NCBI GenBank assembly: GCA_900696485.1
Contig: CAADGG010000078.1
Span: 1-64,000 of the forward strand
From: an uncultured Pseudomonadota bacterium
Lineage (GTDB): Bacteria > Myxococcota_A > UBA9160 > PR03
Direction of reading: 5' to 3'
DNA length: 64,000 nucleotides
The notes beneath the pieces are model-generated. The model saw only the letters and a program-made list of their open reading frames with translations. It was not told where the DNA came from and made no database searches. Of the stretch, positions 43,155-51,500 are shown piece after piece (position 1 is the first letter of the stretch; the number at the start of each line of letters is the position of its first letter). Both the position numbers and the translations under genes were made by a program.

Positions 43155-44369
43155 ATGGAGGACGCCTCGCCTCGCCCCCGGATCGTGGTCGTCGACGACG
43201 AGCCGCGCAGCGTCGAACTGCTGGTTCGCACGCTGCGGCGCCTCGGAGACGTCGAGCCGTTCACGAGTGCCGACGAAGCCTGGGCTCGCGTGCAGGCCGA
43301 GCCGCCGGACCTGCTGATCAGCGACCAGCGAATGCCCGGCATGAAGGGTGTCGACCTGCTCGCCCGGGTGGCGGGCCTCGACGTGCCGGTCGCGCGGGTG
43401 CTGCTGACCGGCTATGCCGACATCCACGCCACCGTCGAGGCGATCAACGCCGGTCGGATCCACGCCTACGTCAACAAGCCCTGGTCGCCCGATCAGTTGG
43501 TGCAGATCGCGACCGCGCTGCTCGAGCGGACCTGGTTCGAGCGCGACAATGTCAGACTTCTGACGAGTCTCGTCGCGAAGAACGCCGAGCTCGAGATGGC
43601 GCTCGGGTCGGTGCGGGAAGCGCAGTCGCGGATGCTGGCGGCCGAGCGACTCGCGGCGGTGGGCCAGATGGTCGCGATGATCGTGCACGACATCCGCGGT
43701 CCGCTGACCGTCGTGCGGTCATCGACCGAAGAGCTGGCGCGCGATGCCGGATCGCTTCCGGTCGAAGAGATCCGCGCGCTGGCCGGGGGCGCGCTGGAGG
43801 AGAGCGAGCGCATCATGCGCATGTGCAGCGAGCTGCTCGACGCGACGCGCGCGAGCGAGGATCGCAGCGAGCGCTCGCCGTGCGAGATCGACGAGTGGGT
43901 AGAGGACGTCGTCGCGACGATCGCGGAGTCGGCGGGGCGTCAGGGGATCCGCATCGAGACGCGCCTCGAGTCCGCGGCGACCCTGTGGGTCGACGTGGAG
44001 CGGCTGCGCCGCGCGTTGATGAACCTCCTCTACAACGCCTTCGAGGCGATGCCGGAGGGCGGCCTGGTCCGCATCGAGACCCGGCGTGACGCCGATCTCG
44101 TGTGTCTGGATGTCGAGGACACGGGCCCTGGGATCCTCGAGACGATTCGCGAGCGCCTCTTCGAGGCGTTCGCCACGGCGGGCAAGCCGGGAGGGACGGG
44201 CCTCGGGCTCGCCGTCGTGCGCAAGATCGTCGAGGACCATGGCGGATCCGTGACGGCCGAGAAGGCCGAAGGCGGCGGCGCACGCTTCGCGCTGCGCTTG
44301 CCCCTCGAATCCGCCGTCAAGAAAGGGGCCGGGTTGGATTCGTCAACTTTTCCCGTCGGGAAAAGTTGA
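43155..44369 (+). CDS. Receiver domain-histidine kinase hybrid, C-terminus encoded by a repeat
   Basis: A 404-residue cytoplasmic protein: receiver domain (1-125) with D14-D15, phospho-acceptor D57 in I-S-D-Q-R-M-P-G and Y-V-N-K-P-W, then a kinase core with H178 in V-H-D-I-R-G-P-L and a HATPase domain (N-L-L-Y-N-A-F-E-A; G-T-G-L-G-L-A). A receiver placed before a kinase is typical of phosphorelay intermediates. The last 19 residues (from about 386, ending S-S-T-F-P-V-G-K-S) come from the palindrome at 44312-44400. ATG 43155. Confidence 0.86.
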   Translation: MEDASPRPRIVVVDDEPRSVELLVRTLRRLGDVEPFTSADEAWARVQAEPPDLLISDQRMPGMKGVDLLARVAGLDVPVARVLLTGYADIHATVEAINAGRIHAYVNKPWSPDQLVQIATALLERTWFERDNVRLLTSLVAKNAELEMALGSVREAQSRMLAAERLAAVGQMVAMIVHDIRGPLTVVRSSTEELARDAGSLPVEEIRALAGGALEESERIMRMCSELLDATRASEDRSERSPCEIDEWVEDVVATIAESAGRQGIRIETRLESAATLWVDVERLRRALMNLLYNAFEAMPEGGLVRIETRRDADLVCLDVEDTGPGILETIRERLFEAFATAGKPGGTGLGLAVVRKIVEDHGGSVTAEKAEGGGARFALRLPLESAVKKGAGLDSSTFPVGKS

Positions 44370-44400
44370 CGAATCCAACCCGGCCCCTTTCTTGACGGCG
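44312..44400. repeat. 89-bp perfect palindrome, copy 4 of 4, shared by two convergent coding ends
   Basis: Perfect 43-base arms (44312-44354 and 44358-44400) around the loop GTC. The arms match copy 1 except GGGGCC for GGGGTC. Both convergent genes read into it and stop inside it: the hybrid kinase at 44369 and the LLM oxidoreductase at 44343. By symmetry both gain the tail V-K-K-G-A-G-L-D-S-S-T-F-P-x-G-K-S. It can also fold as a bidirectional terminator hairpin. Confidence 0.95.
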
Positions 44401-45239
44401 TGGGCGTCGAGGTGGCGAGCGTACTCGTCGAGGATCGGCAGGACGACGTCGCGGGGGGCCGAAGGCAGGCGCAGGATGGCTTCGGTGACGCCGAGTGACG
44501 CGTAGTAGTCGAGCTTCCCGGGATCCGGGACCACGCCCATCGGGACGACCCGAAGACTGGCCGGATCGCGTCCGCGCGCCTCGAACTGGCGGCGCAATTC
44601 CGGCAGCGCCTGCTGGAGGCCGGCCCCGCCGATCGGCATCCAGCCATCGGCCCATTCGGCGAGGTGCGCGAACAGCTTGGGACCGGGGCCGCCGCCGAGC
44701 AGCACGAGCGGGCGCGGTTGCTGCCGCGGCTTGGGCCACTGCCAGCTCGGCGCGAAGCGCACGTACTGACCGTCGAAGCCGGCCTCTTCGCAGCTCCACA
44801 GCGCCTGCATCGCCAGCATCACCTCGCGCACGTGCTCGCGACGGCGCGTGAAGTCGACGCCGTGGTCGACCATCTCCTCGCGATTCCAGCCGAAGCCGAC
44901 GCCGACGACGACGCGACCGCCGGACAGATGATCGAGCGTTGCGATCGTCTTGGCGAGGGCGATCGGATCGTGTTGCGCAACCAACGCGATGCCGCTGCCG
45001 AGCCGGATCCGTGACGTGACGGCGGCGGCGGTCGCGAGTGCCACCCAGGGATCGAGCGTGCGACGGTACTCGTCGGCGAGTTCGCTCTCGCCGGTGGGCG
45101 GCGGCGTCGCGCGGCAGGTCGGGATGTGCGTGTGTTCGGGGACGAAGAACGACGCGAAGCCGCGCGTCTCGGCCTCGCGTGCAAGATCGGCCGGCGCCAT
45201 CGAGCGATCGGTCGCGAAGATCGTGATGCCGAGTTCCAT
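44343..45239 (-). CDS. LLM-class F420-dependent oxidoreductase, C-terminus encoded by a repeat
   Basis: A 298-residue luciferase-like TIM-barrel enzyme. F-F-V-P-E-H-T-H-I-P near residue 31-40, G-S-G-I-A-L-V-A-Q-H-D-P and G-V-G-F-G-W-N-R-E-E match the TIGR03619-type F420-dependent oxidoreductases; FMN use cannot be excluded. The last 19 residues are encoded by the palindrome and are not part of the barrel. ATG 45239. Divergent from a TetR gene, 355 bases apart, which may regulate it. Confidence 0.83.
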   Translation of the reverse strand: MELGITIFATDRSMAPADLAREAETRGFASFFVPEHTHIPTCRATPPPTGESELADEYRRTLDPWVALATAAAVTSRIRLGSGIALVAQHDPIALAKTIATLDHLSGGRVVVGVGFGWNREEMVDHGVDFTRRREHVREVMLAMQALWSCEEAGFDGQYVRFAPSWQWPKPRQQPRPLVLLGGGPGPKLFAHLAEWADGWMPIGGAGLQQALPELRRQFEARGRDPASLRVVPMGVVPDPGKLDYYASLGVTEAILRLPSAPRDVVLPILDEYARHLDAHAVKKGAGLDSSTFPDGKS

Positions 45240-45594
45240 CCGGTCTCCCGTCGTCCGGCGCCACCGTTCTGCGGCACCGGGAATCTCCGTCCCGCCGCGA
45301 TCCGGGACGCGAGCACGTTACAGATCTGTGGCGATCCGGGAAGGGTAGGACCGCCGACGCCGGATGCGCCGGCTCCCGGTCCGGCGCTCGCGACCCGACG
45401 CAGCGAGAGCCGTGGCCGGCGGAGTTCGGTACCGTCCGTCCGGCCGTATCGAACGAAGGCTGCGGCGGGTCCGCCCGGCGTCCGCCGCAGGACTTCGCGA
45501 TCGTTCGCAGGTCCGTGTCATCCTGCATCCCGTTGGCCGGGCCCGCTGGAAAACACGGAGCGGAGGACGTCCGCTGAGCGAGACTCCCACCTCG
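45240..45594. other. Divergent intergenic region between LLM oxidoreductase and TetR gene
   Basis: About 355 bases without a gene. It contains a perfect 10-base palindrome ACAGATCTGT (45320-45329), 81 bases before the LLM start, which is a candidate operator for the TetR protein. Otherwise I see nothing specific. GGAGG at 45562-45566 is a good ribosome-binding site for a possible CTG start of the TetR gene at 45574. Confidence 0.4.
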
Positions 45595-46176
45595 ATGCCG
45601 GCTGAGGATGCCGACGACGCTGCCCCGAGCACGCGTGAGCGAATTCTCGAGGCGGCCCGAGAGGCGCTGTTCGAGAAGGGCCTCGAGGCTGACATCCATA
45701 CGGTGATCGAGCGGGCGGGTGTCGGCACCGGCACGCTCTACCGGCACTTTTCCGGCAAGCAGGCCCTGTATCGCATCGTCGCGCTGGAGCTGGTGAACCG
45801 AACCCGCGACGAGTTCCTCGAGATCGCAGCGCATGTTTCGGATGCGCGGGAGTGCGTCTCGCGCACGATGGAACTCGGATTCCGCAACCTGCAGGACTAT
45901 GGACAGCTCGCCATCGAGGTGTTTGCCGGAGTCCACCCGCCCGAGTACGCGGACTTGTACGACCGCTCGGCGCTCGAGGCCTTCTTTCGCGCCCTGATCG
46001 AGCGTGGCATCCACCAGGGCCACTTCCGGAAAGACATCGATGTCGAGCATGCCGTCGGCGTCTGGTTCGCCCTGACGGCGCCCAGTGTGCTGGGCCGGTT
46101 GCTGGGCCGGCGCAGTGTCGAGGAGATCGCCCGCTCGACGACGCGGTTCTTCCTGAGCGGGCTCGCGGGTGACTGA
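45595..46176 (+). CDS. TetR/AcrR family regulator
   Basis: A 193-residue repressor: N-terminal helix-turn-helix with T-R-E-R-I-L-E-A-A-R-E-A-L-F (12-25) and G-V-G-T-G-T-L-Y-R-H-F-S-G-K (43-56), then a helical ligand domain. The G-T-G-T-L-Y recognition helix is usual for the family. ATG 45595 is the first standard start, but it lacks a ribosome-binding site; CTG 45574 sits 7 bases after GGAGG and would add seven residues. Likely regulates itself and the divergent LLM gene. Confidence 0.83.
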   Translation: MPAEDADDAAPSTRERILEAAREALFEKGLEADIHTVIERAGVGTGTLYRHFSGKQALYRIVALELVNRTRDEFLEIAAHVSDARECVSRTMELGFRNLQDYGQLAIEVFAGVHPPEYADLYDRSALEAFFRALIERGIHQGHFRKDIDVEHAVGVWFALTAPSVLGRLLGRRSVEEIARSTTRFFLSGLAGD

Positions 46177-46309
46177 CGGCCGGGGCCGGGCCGGGAGTTG
46201 GAAGTCGGGTTCCGGCGCCGAGCGCTCGCCGGTCAACGGATCCGGGGCTCGCGCGTTGTCTTTTCCCAGCCAGGCGGCGCTCGTGTCGTCTGGACTCAGG
46301 GAGACCCAG

Positions 46310-46666
46310 ATGAAGCTTCGAAACCTTGCCCTGATCGGGTTCGTGACCCTGGCCCTCGCGCCGGCAGCCAGCGCCGACATCGACCGGGGGGACCGCATCG
46401 ACGCCCGTCTCGATCGCCGGGGCGACCGGATCGAGGCGCGGCTCGACCGGCGGGGCGACCGCGCGGAGAGGATCCTCGATCGCCGGTCGGCGCGGGCCGC
46501 CGAGCGTGGGCATCCGCTTCGGGCCGAGCGCCTCGAGCGGAAGGGCGACCGGATCGATCATCGTCTCGACCGGCGCGGTGATCGGATCGACCATCGTCTC
46601 GATCGGCGCGGCGATCGCCTGGATCGGCGCTTCGATCGGCGAGCCGATCGGCGTGCGCGCCGCTGA
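46310..46666 (+). CDS. Exported Arg/Asp-rich repeat protein
   Basis: A 118-residue protein with a clean signal peptide (L-A-P-A-A-S-A, to about residue 22) followed almost entirely by an imperfect 11-residue repeat of the form R-L-D-R-R-G-D-R-I-D-x, about eight copies in two blocks. It has almost no hydrophobic residues outside I/L at fixed spacing, so it may form long charged helices and bind polyanions such as LPS or nucleic acid. Function unknown. ATG 46310 with AGGGAG upstream. It lies just ahead of the ECF sigma gene. Confidence 0.75.
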   Translation: MKLRNLALIGFVTLALAPAASADIDRGDRIDARLDRRGDRIEARLDRRGDRAERILDRRSARAAERGHPLRAERLERKGDRIDHRLDRRGDRIDHRLDRRGDRLDRRFDRRADRRARR

Positions 46667-46744
46667 GAACCGCGACCCGGTGCGCGCCGCCGGCCTCGCG
46701 TGGTCGGCGGCGCGCACATCCGGAGCAGGGGGGCGCTGCGCAGC

Positions 46745-47293
46745 GTGGAACGACGGGAGGAGCTCGATGGATTCCTCGCCGGTGTCGAACGCCGCGCCCT
46801 CTACACGGCGCGGCTCGCGACCCGCGATCGCGAGGACGCGCTCGACCTGGTCCAGGATGCGATGACCGCACTGGTGCGTCGCTACGCGCAACGGCCGGCT
46901 GCCGAATGGGCGCCGCTGTTCCATCGGATCCTGCAGAACCGGATCCGCGACTGGTCGCGGCGTCGCGCGCTGCGCGAGCGCTTTCGCGCGTGGCTCGGAC
47001 CGCGGACGGATTCCCGCGAGGATCCCGGGGACGATCCGATCGAGGCACTCCCGGATCGCGACGGGGCGAGTCCCGCGGAGCTGGCCGAACGCGCCGATCT
47101 CGGCGGCAATCTGGAGGCTGCGCTGCGCGACCTGCCGTTGCGCCAGCGGCAGGCGTTCCTGTTGCGGGCCTGGGACGGGCTCGATGTCGCGGAAACGGCC
47201 CGTGCGATGCGCTGCTCGCAGGGCAGCGTGAAGACGCACTACTCTCGTGCGATCCGGGCACTCCGCGCGAGACTGGAGACGACCGGGAGATGA
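46745..47293 (+). CDS. ECF-type RNA polymerase sigma factor
   Basis: A 182-residue sigma-70 family factor with region 2 (E-D-A-L-D-L-V-Q-D-A-M, then the W-A-P-L-F-H-R-I-L-Q-N-R-I-R-D-W block) and region 4 (L-P-L-R-Q-R-Q-A-F-L-L-R-A and A-M-R-C-S-Q-G-S-V-K-T-H). GTG 46745 gives a normal N-terminus; an upstream GTG at 46700 adds 15 residues. The stop overlaps the next gene (ATGA). The following DUF3619-like membrane protein is the likely partner or anti-sigma factor. Confidence 0.88.
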   Translation: MERREELDGFLAGVERRALYTARLATRDREDALDLVQDAMTALVRRYAQRPAAEWAPLFHRILQNRIRDWSRRRALRERFRAWLGPRTDSREDPGDDPIEALPDRDGASPAELAERADLGGNLEAALRDLPLRQRQAFLLRAWDGLDVAETARAMRCSQGSVKTHYSRAIRALRARLETTGR

Positions 47294-47742
47294 ACACCGA
47301 TCCGCGAGATCCGAACCCGCGAGATCCGAACCCGCGAGATCCGAACCGGCGAGATCCGAACCCGCGAAATCCGAATCAGCGGGATCTGCACCGGGACGAT
47401 TCGCAGCTGGCTCGTCGTGCGGCGGAACGGCTCTCTCGAAGCGCCGAGGCCGTCGACGACGCGACGCGCGCGCGGCTCCGCGCCGTGCGTCTTCGCGCGC
47501 TCGAGGCGCTCGACGAACGGCCCCGGTTCGCCAGACCGCTCGTGTTCTCCAGCGTGGCGGCGCTGGCGGCGGTGGCGCTCGCCGTCGTCCTCGTCGTCCC
47601 GCGTCGGACCATGGAACCATCACCGGACCGCGTGCTCGGCGTCGGCCTCGAGGACATCGACATCCTCGGGGCCGACGAAGATCTGGAGCTGTATGAGCAC
47701 CTCGAGTTCTATCGCTGGCTCGAAGCAAGCGAACCGATCTGA
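47290..47742 (+). CDS. DUF3619-like single-pass protein, putative anti-sigma partner
   Basis: A 150-residue protein. The first 35 residues are a tandem repeat of R-D-P-N-P; then comes a helical cytoplasmic part, one transmembrane helix (about 80-100: V-A-A-L-A-A-V-A-L-A-V-V-L-V-V), and an acidic end with L-E-L-Y-E-H-L-E-F-Y-R-W-L, the hallmark of DUF3619. Membership and its position right after the sigma gene (ATGA overlap) suggest a regulatory or anti-sigma role, not proven. ATG 47290. Confidence 0.8.
   Translation: MNTDPRDPNPRDPNPRDPNRRDPNPRNPNQRDLHRDDSQLARRAAERLSRSAEAVDDATRARLRAVRLRALEALDERPRFARPLVFSSVAALAAVALAVVLVVPRRTMEPSPDRVLGVGLEDIDILGADEDLELYEHLEFYRWLEASEPI
47299..47385. repeat. 15-bp tandem repeat inside the DUF3619-like gene
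   Basis: About five and a half copies of the unit GATCCGAACCCGCGA, with small changes in the last two copies. The unit is a multiple of three and encodes (R-D-P-N-P)n, so copy-number change would keep the frame and only alter linker length. Confidence 0.85.
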
Positions 47743-47746
47743 GCCG

Positions 47747-47929
47747 ATGGACGAGCCGTTGGCGGCGGCCTCGCCGAGCATCGAGCTGCTCGAATTCCTC
47801 GGGGAGTTTCCCGACGCCGCCGGGGCCGGGCTCGATGCTCTCGATCCGGCTCTCGATCGCCAGCTCGATCCCGAGCTCGATCCCGCAGATGCGCAGGAGC
47901 GCGATGTGGAGGGAAGCGGTGTTGACTAG
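47747..47929 (+). CDS. Small acidic protein of the sigma/DUF3619/DUF3106 operon
   Basis: A 60-residue acidic protein with I-E-L-L-E-F-L-G-E-F (12-21) followed by repeats of L-D-P-A/E-L-D. A small protein with this first motif commonly sits between DUF3619 and DUF3106 genes. ATG 47747, 4 bases after the previous stop. The stop overlaps the next gene's start region. Function unknown; it may bridge the membrane protein and the DUF3106 protein. Confidence 0.65.
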   Translation: MDEPLAAASPSIELLEFLGEFPDAAGAGLDALDPALDRQLDPELDPADAQERDVEGSGVD

Positions 47930-48368
47930 GCGATCGTTCCTCACGCTGCTCCTCACATGGCTCGTCGTGCGCCCGCGGCCGGCGAAGGCGCAGGAATGGG
48001 ATGCGCTGTCGGCGGCTGAGCGCGAGCTGCTGGCGCCGCTCGCCGATCGCTGGGACGGTCTCCCGCCGGAACGGCGCGAGCGGTTGCGGCGCGGGGCGGC
48101 CCGCTGGCAGCAGTTGTCGCCGGAGGAACGCGCGCGAGCGCAGCAGCGTCTGGCGCGCTGGCGGGAGCTGCCGCCCGAACGACGCGAGCGGATCCGCGAG
48201 CGGTTCGAGCGCTTGCGCGAGGCGACGCCGGAGGAGCGGGAGCGGCTGCGCCGGCGCTATCGCTGGTTCCGCGAGCTTCCGCCCGAACGCCGCCGCAAGC
48301 TCCGCGAACGCTGGCAGCAGCTCTCGCCCGAGGAACGCGAGCAGCTGCGCCGGCGCCGGAGGGAGTGA
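47919..48368 (+). CDS. DUF3106 exported protein with twin-arginine-like signal
   Basis: A 149-residue protein. The start region T-R-R-S-F-L-T-L-L-L resembles a Tat signal, cleavage expected near A-K-A-Q. The rest is a run of DUF3106 repeats, L-P-P-E-R-R-E-R-(L/I)-R and L-S-P-E-E-R-x-x, six times, forming charged helices. GTG 47919 and TTG 47922 share the GGAGGGAAG site; ATG 47904 is possible too. Last gene of the four-gene operon. Its chaperone-like or metal-sensing role, similar to repeat proteins of the LTXXQ kind, is conjecture. Confidence 0.78.
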   Translation: MLTRRSFLTLLLTWLVVRPRPAKAQEWDALSAAERELLAPLADRWDGLPPERRERLRRGAARWQQLSPEERARAQQRLARWRELPPERRERIRERFERLREATPEERERLRRRYRWFRELPPERRRKLRERWQQLSPEEREQLRRRRRE

Positions 48369-48484
48369 CCGCCGGGCGACGGCGCACACGGCGGTTGCTC
48401 GCGCGCCACCACCCGCCCGGCAGCCTCCCCTCGGGGGATAAAATCCTTCGTGACGAATCCGGAACGATCCCGTCACATCCCTTG

Positions 48485-48490
48485 TATGAT
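48485..48490 (+). promoter_or_regulatory. Candidate -10 element for the PHP-domain gene
   Basis: TATGAT lies in a locally AT-richer stretch (48440-48500) in front of the large secreted protein. A -35 box at the expected spacing is poor (GAACGA). If transcription starts near 48497, the ATG at 48500 is too close, which supports the start at 48551. Confidence 0.3.
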
Positions 48491-48550
48491 GAAAGCCCCA
48501 TGTCGAAATCGCCGCACCCCCAGCCTGAAGGGGCGGCATCGGAGAATGCG

Positions 48551-51500
48551 ATGATACCGCGTGGTTGGTTCCCTCCGTTGCTTCTGCTCCTGTCGCTCGG
48601 TCTCGGCAACACCTGCGGTCAACCCGTGATCGTCTCGGTGACGCCGACCGAGGGGACCATCATTGCGACCCCGAGCTTCCCGGTCGAGGTGGTGTTGGGA
48701 GGCGCGGCGCAACCGGGGACGCTCGAGGTCACGCTGAACGGTGTCGAACTGGTGCTCACTGGCGGCCCCACGGTCTTCTCCGCGACGCTCGCCCCAGGAC
48801 CGCCGCTGCTCGACGACAACGAGCTGTCCGTCTCCGCCGGGGCGACGAACGGCACCACCTGGCGGCGTGTCATCGAGTTCAGCTACGGCCCGCCGAAGGC
48901 GCGTGCCCGGCGCATCGAGTCGGAGGGGGATCGCATCCAGGGCCCGCTCGGCCACAGCCGACTCGGGGATTGGCTGCTCGTGAACGACGTGGCCCGCTTC
49001 GCCGTGCAGGACGCGCCGCAGCGAGACCTGCACAGCGTGGGACAGTTCGGCGGCAATCTGATCGATGCGGAATTGATCGGCCGTGAGAACCGCGATGCGT
49101 TCTTCGAGCTGCAGCCGGCGATCAACGTCGAGACGGTGCTGAACGCCCAGTTCGTCGAAGTGGTGAACGACGGGCAGGACGGTACGGCGGCCATCCTCCG
49201 GGCCTGCGGCCCCGACGACCTCATCGACTACATCAACGCCTCCTCGCAGCTCTCCTCGCTCGGACTCTCGCTCCCGAACCTCCTGGCCGCCGCGGACGAT
49301 CGCGACTACGCCGTCGAGGCCTGCACCGAGTACCGGCTCGAGCCCGGCGACCGCCACATCGAGCTGGAGACGATCGTCAGCAACCTCGCGCCGGCTCCGA
49401 TCCGCCAGTATGCGGGCTACTACATCAACGCGATGGGCACGGTCGAGCAGTTCGTGCAGGCCGGCGGGGTCCCGATGGGACTCGGCGAGCCGCTGCTCAG
49501 TCCGATCACCGAGATCCTCGGCTTCTTCGGCTTCGATTCCAGCGAGGGGATCGACTACGGCCTGATTCCGATCGCGTTCCCGGGCGGGCAGCCGTCTTCG
49601 AGTTCCTTCAGCACGTCGGGCGTGAGCTTCCTCATGCACAGCCAGAACCTGGTCTTCGTGCTCGGGGCGGACCTGCCGGCCATCTTCGTGGTCCCGGGCA
49701 ACGGATCGAAGGCGTTCCGGAGCTTCTTCAGCGTCGGGGATGGCAGCGCCGGGAACAGCTCCCGTGTGGAGGCCGAGGTCAAGGGGGTCGGCACCGGGAC
49801 GATCGAGGGTTGCGTGACGATCGGCGGCGCGCCGGCGCCGGCGGCCCGTGTCGCCGTCGGACCGCTCGGTGGCGGCCGGATCAGCACCCTCGCCGCACAC
49901 TTCGTCACCGACGCCGCGGGCTGCTACCGCGGGCAGCTTCGCGCCGGCACGTACGGCGTGGCGGCCGCGCGGGTGGGCGTTCCCTACGAGGGCGGCGGAC
50001 TCGCCCCGGTGTATCACACGGCGGTGGTTCCGCTCGGTGGCGTCGTGATCCAGGACATCGCGCTGCCGGCAACCGGGCGCGTGCAGGTCACCGTGACCGA
50101 CGAGAGCGGTGCAGCCGTGCCGGCCCGGGTCAACGTCATCGGCGCAGTCTCGGTGACGACGGCGTCGGATCCGCGCTTCGGGACGTCCGATCCCAGTCCG
50201 GACCCGCTGTTCGTCCTGTCGGTGCTGTCGGCACAGGACACGCGGACAGGCATGTTCGACGACCAGACCGATCGGCTGCTGCCGGGATACGCCAGCCTGG
50301 CCTACGCCGGGCCCGACGGAGTGGCCGAGTTCGATCTCGAGCCCGGCACCTACCAGGTCGTCGTGTCACGCGGCGACGAGTACTCGGTGTACCAGGAGAC
50401 CATCGCGCCGGTGGCTGGCGCCACGACGTCCGTGAGCGCACAGATCGGCCGCGTACTCGACACGGCCGGCTTCGTTTCCTCCGACTTCCACGTGCACATG
50501 CTGAACAGTCCGGATTCCCGGGTCGCGCTCGAAACGCGGGCCCGCTCCTTCGCCGCCGAAGGCGTCGAGAACATCGTCGCGACCGACCACGATGCGATCA
50601 CGGATCTGGCGCCGACGATCGTGGCCAGCGGCCTCGCGCCGTTCCTGACCACGACGATCGGCGAGGAGATCACGTCGTTCGACTACGGACACTACAACGC
50701 GTACCCGCAGGGCCTCGATCCGACACGGGTGTCCAACGGCTCGACGGACTGGGGCGGCGCGGCGCCTCCCGGGGAGGACTTTCCGTCGTTCGGCCACTAT
50801 GTGCGGACGCCTGCGCAGATCGAGGCTGAGGCACTGGGGAAGCCGCAGAACGCCGGGCTCGAAACGGTCGTGCAGATCAACCACATCGGGAGCCACTTCA
50901 GTCCGCTGCGCATCGATACCGGCGTCGAGCCGCCGCAGTCGTTCCTGCCCGACACGAGCGTGTTCCGCCTGGATCCTGCGGTGGCGAACTTCTTCCATCC
51001 GTTCCCGGCGCTCGAGCTGTGGAACGGCAACAACAACTCGCACCAGAACCAGTTCCTGATCGAGCGCATCGGGATCTGGATGAACCTGCTCAACCAGGGC
51101 TATCGAGCCACGGCCGTCGCCAGCACGGACACCCACACCGTCCTCAACCTCGACAGTGCCGGCGCGCGGAGCTGGACGCCGTCCTCGACGGACGTCCCGG
51201 CCGCGATCCCCTCGGCGGAGATCGGGCAGGCCGTGAAGAGCCAGCGGCTGGTCGGAGGGCAAGGGCTGTACGTGCAGACCCGGCTCGTGGCGGGATCCGC
51301 CTCGGCGGACTTCGGCCTCGGGAACAGCACCCTCGTCACGACGAACACCGGCTCGGTGGATCTCGAGATCCGCATCCAGGCGCCGCTCTGGGCGCCGTAC
51401 GATCAGATCGAGATCTATCGCAACGCGCAGACGGTGGTCACCGGAACCACGGGTGGCACGCCGACCAGCTACTCGGCCGTCCCGACGCAGGTCCTGACCC

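Noticed and set aside
46400..46660. Possible CRISPR-like direct repeats
   Set aside because: The DNA repeat is continuous without spacers and encodes the Arg/Asp repeat protein.
49810..50829. Frame of 339 codons within the PHP gene
   Set aside because: Arg-rich shadow of a gene with clear motifs.
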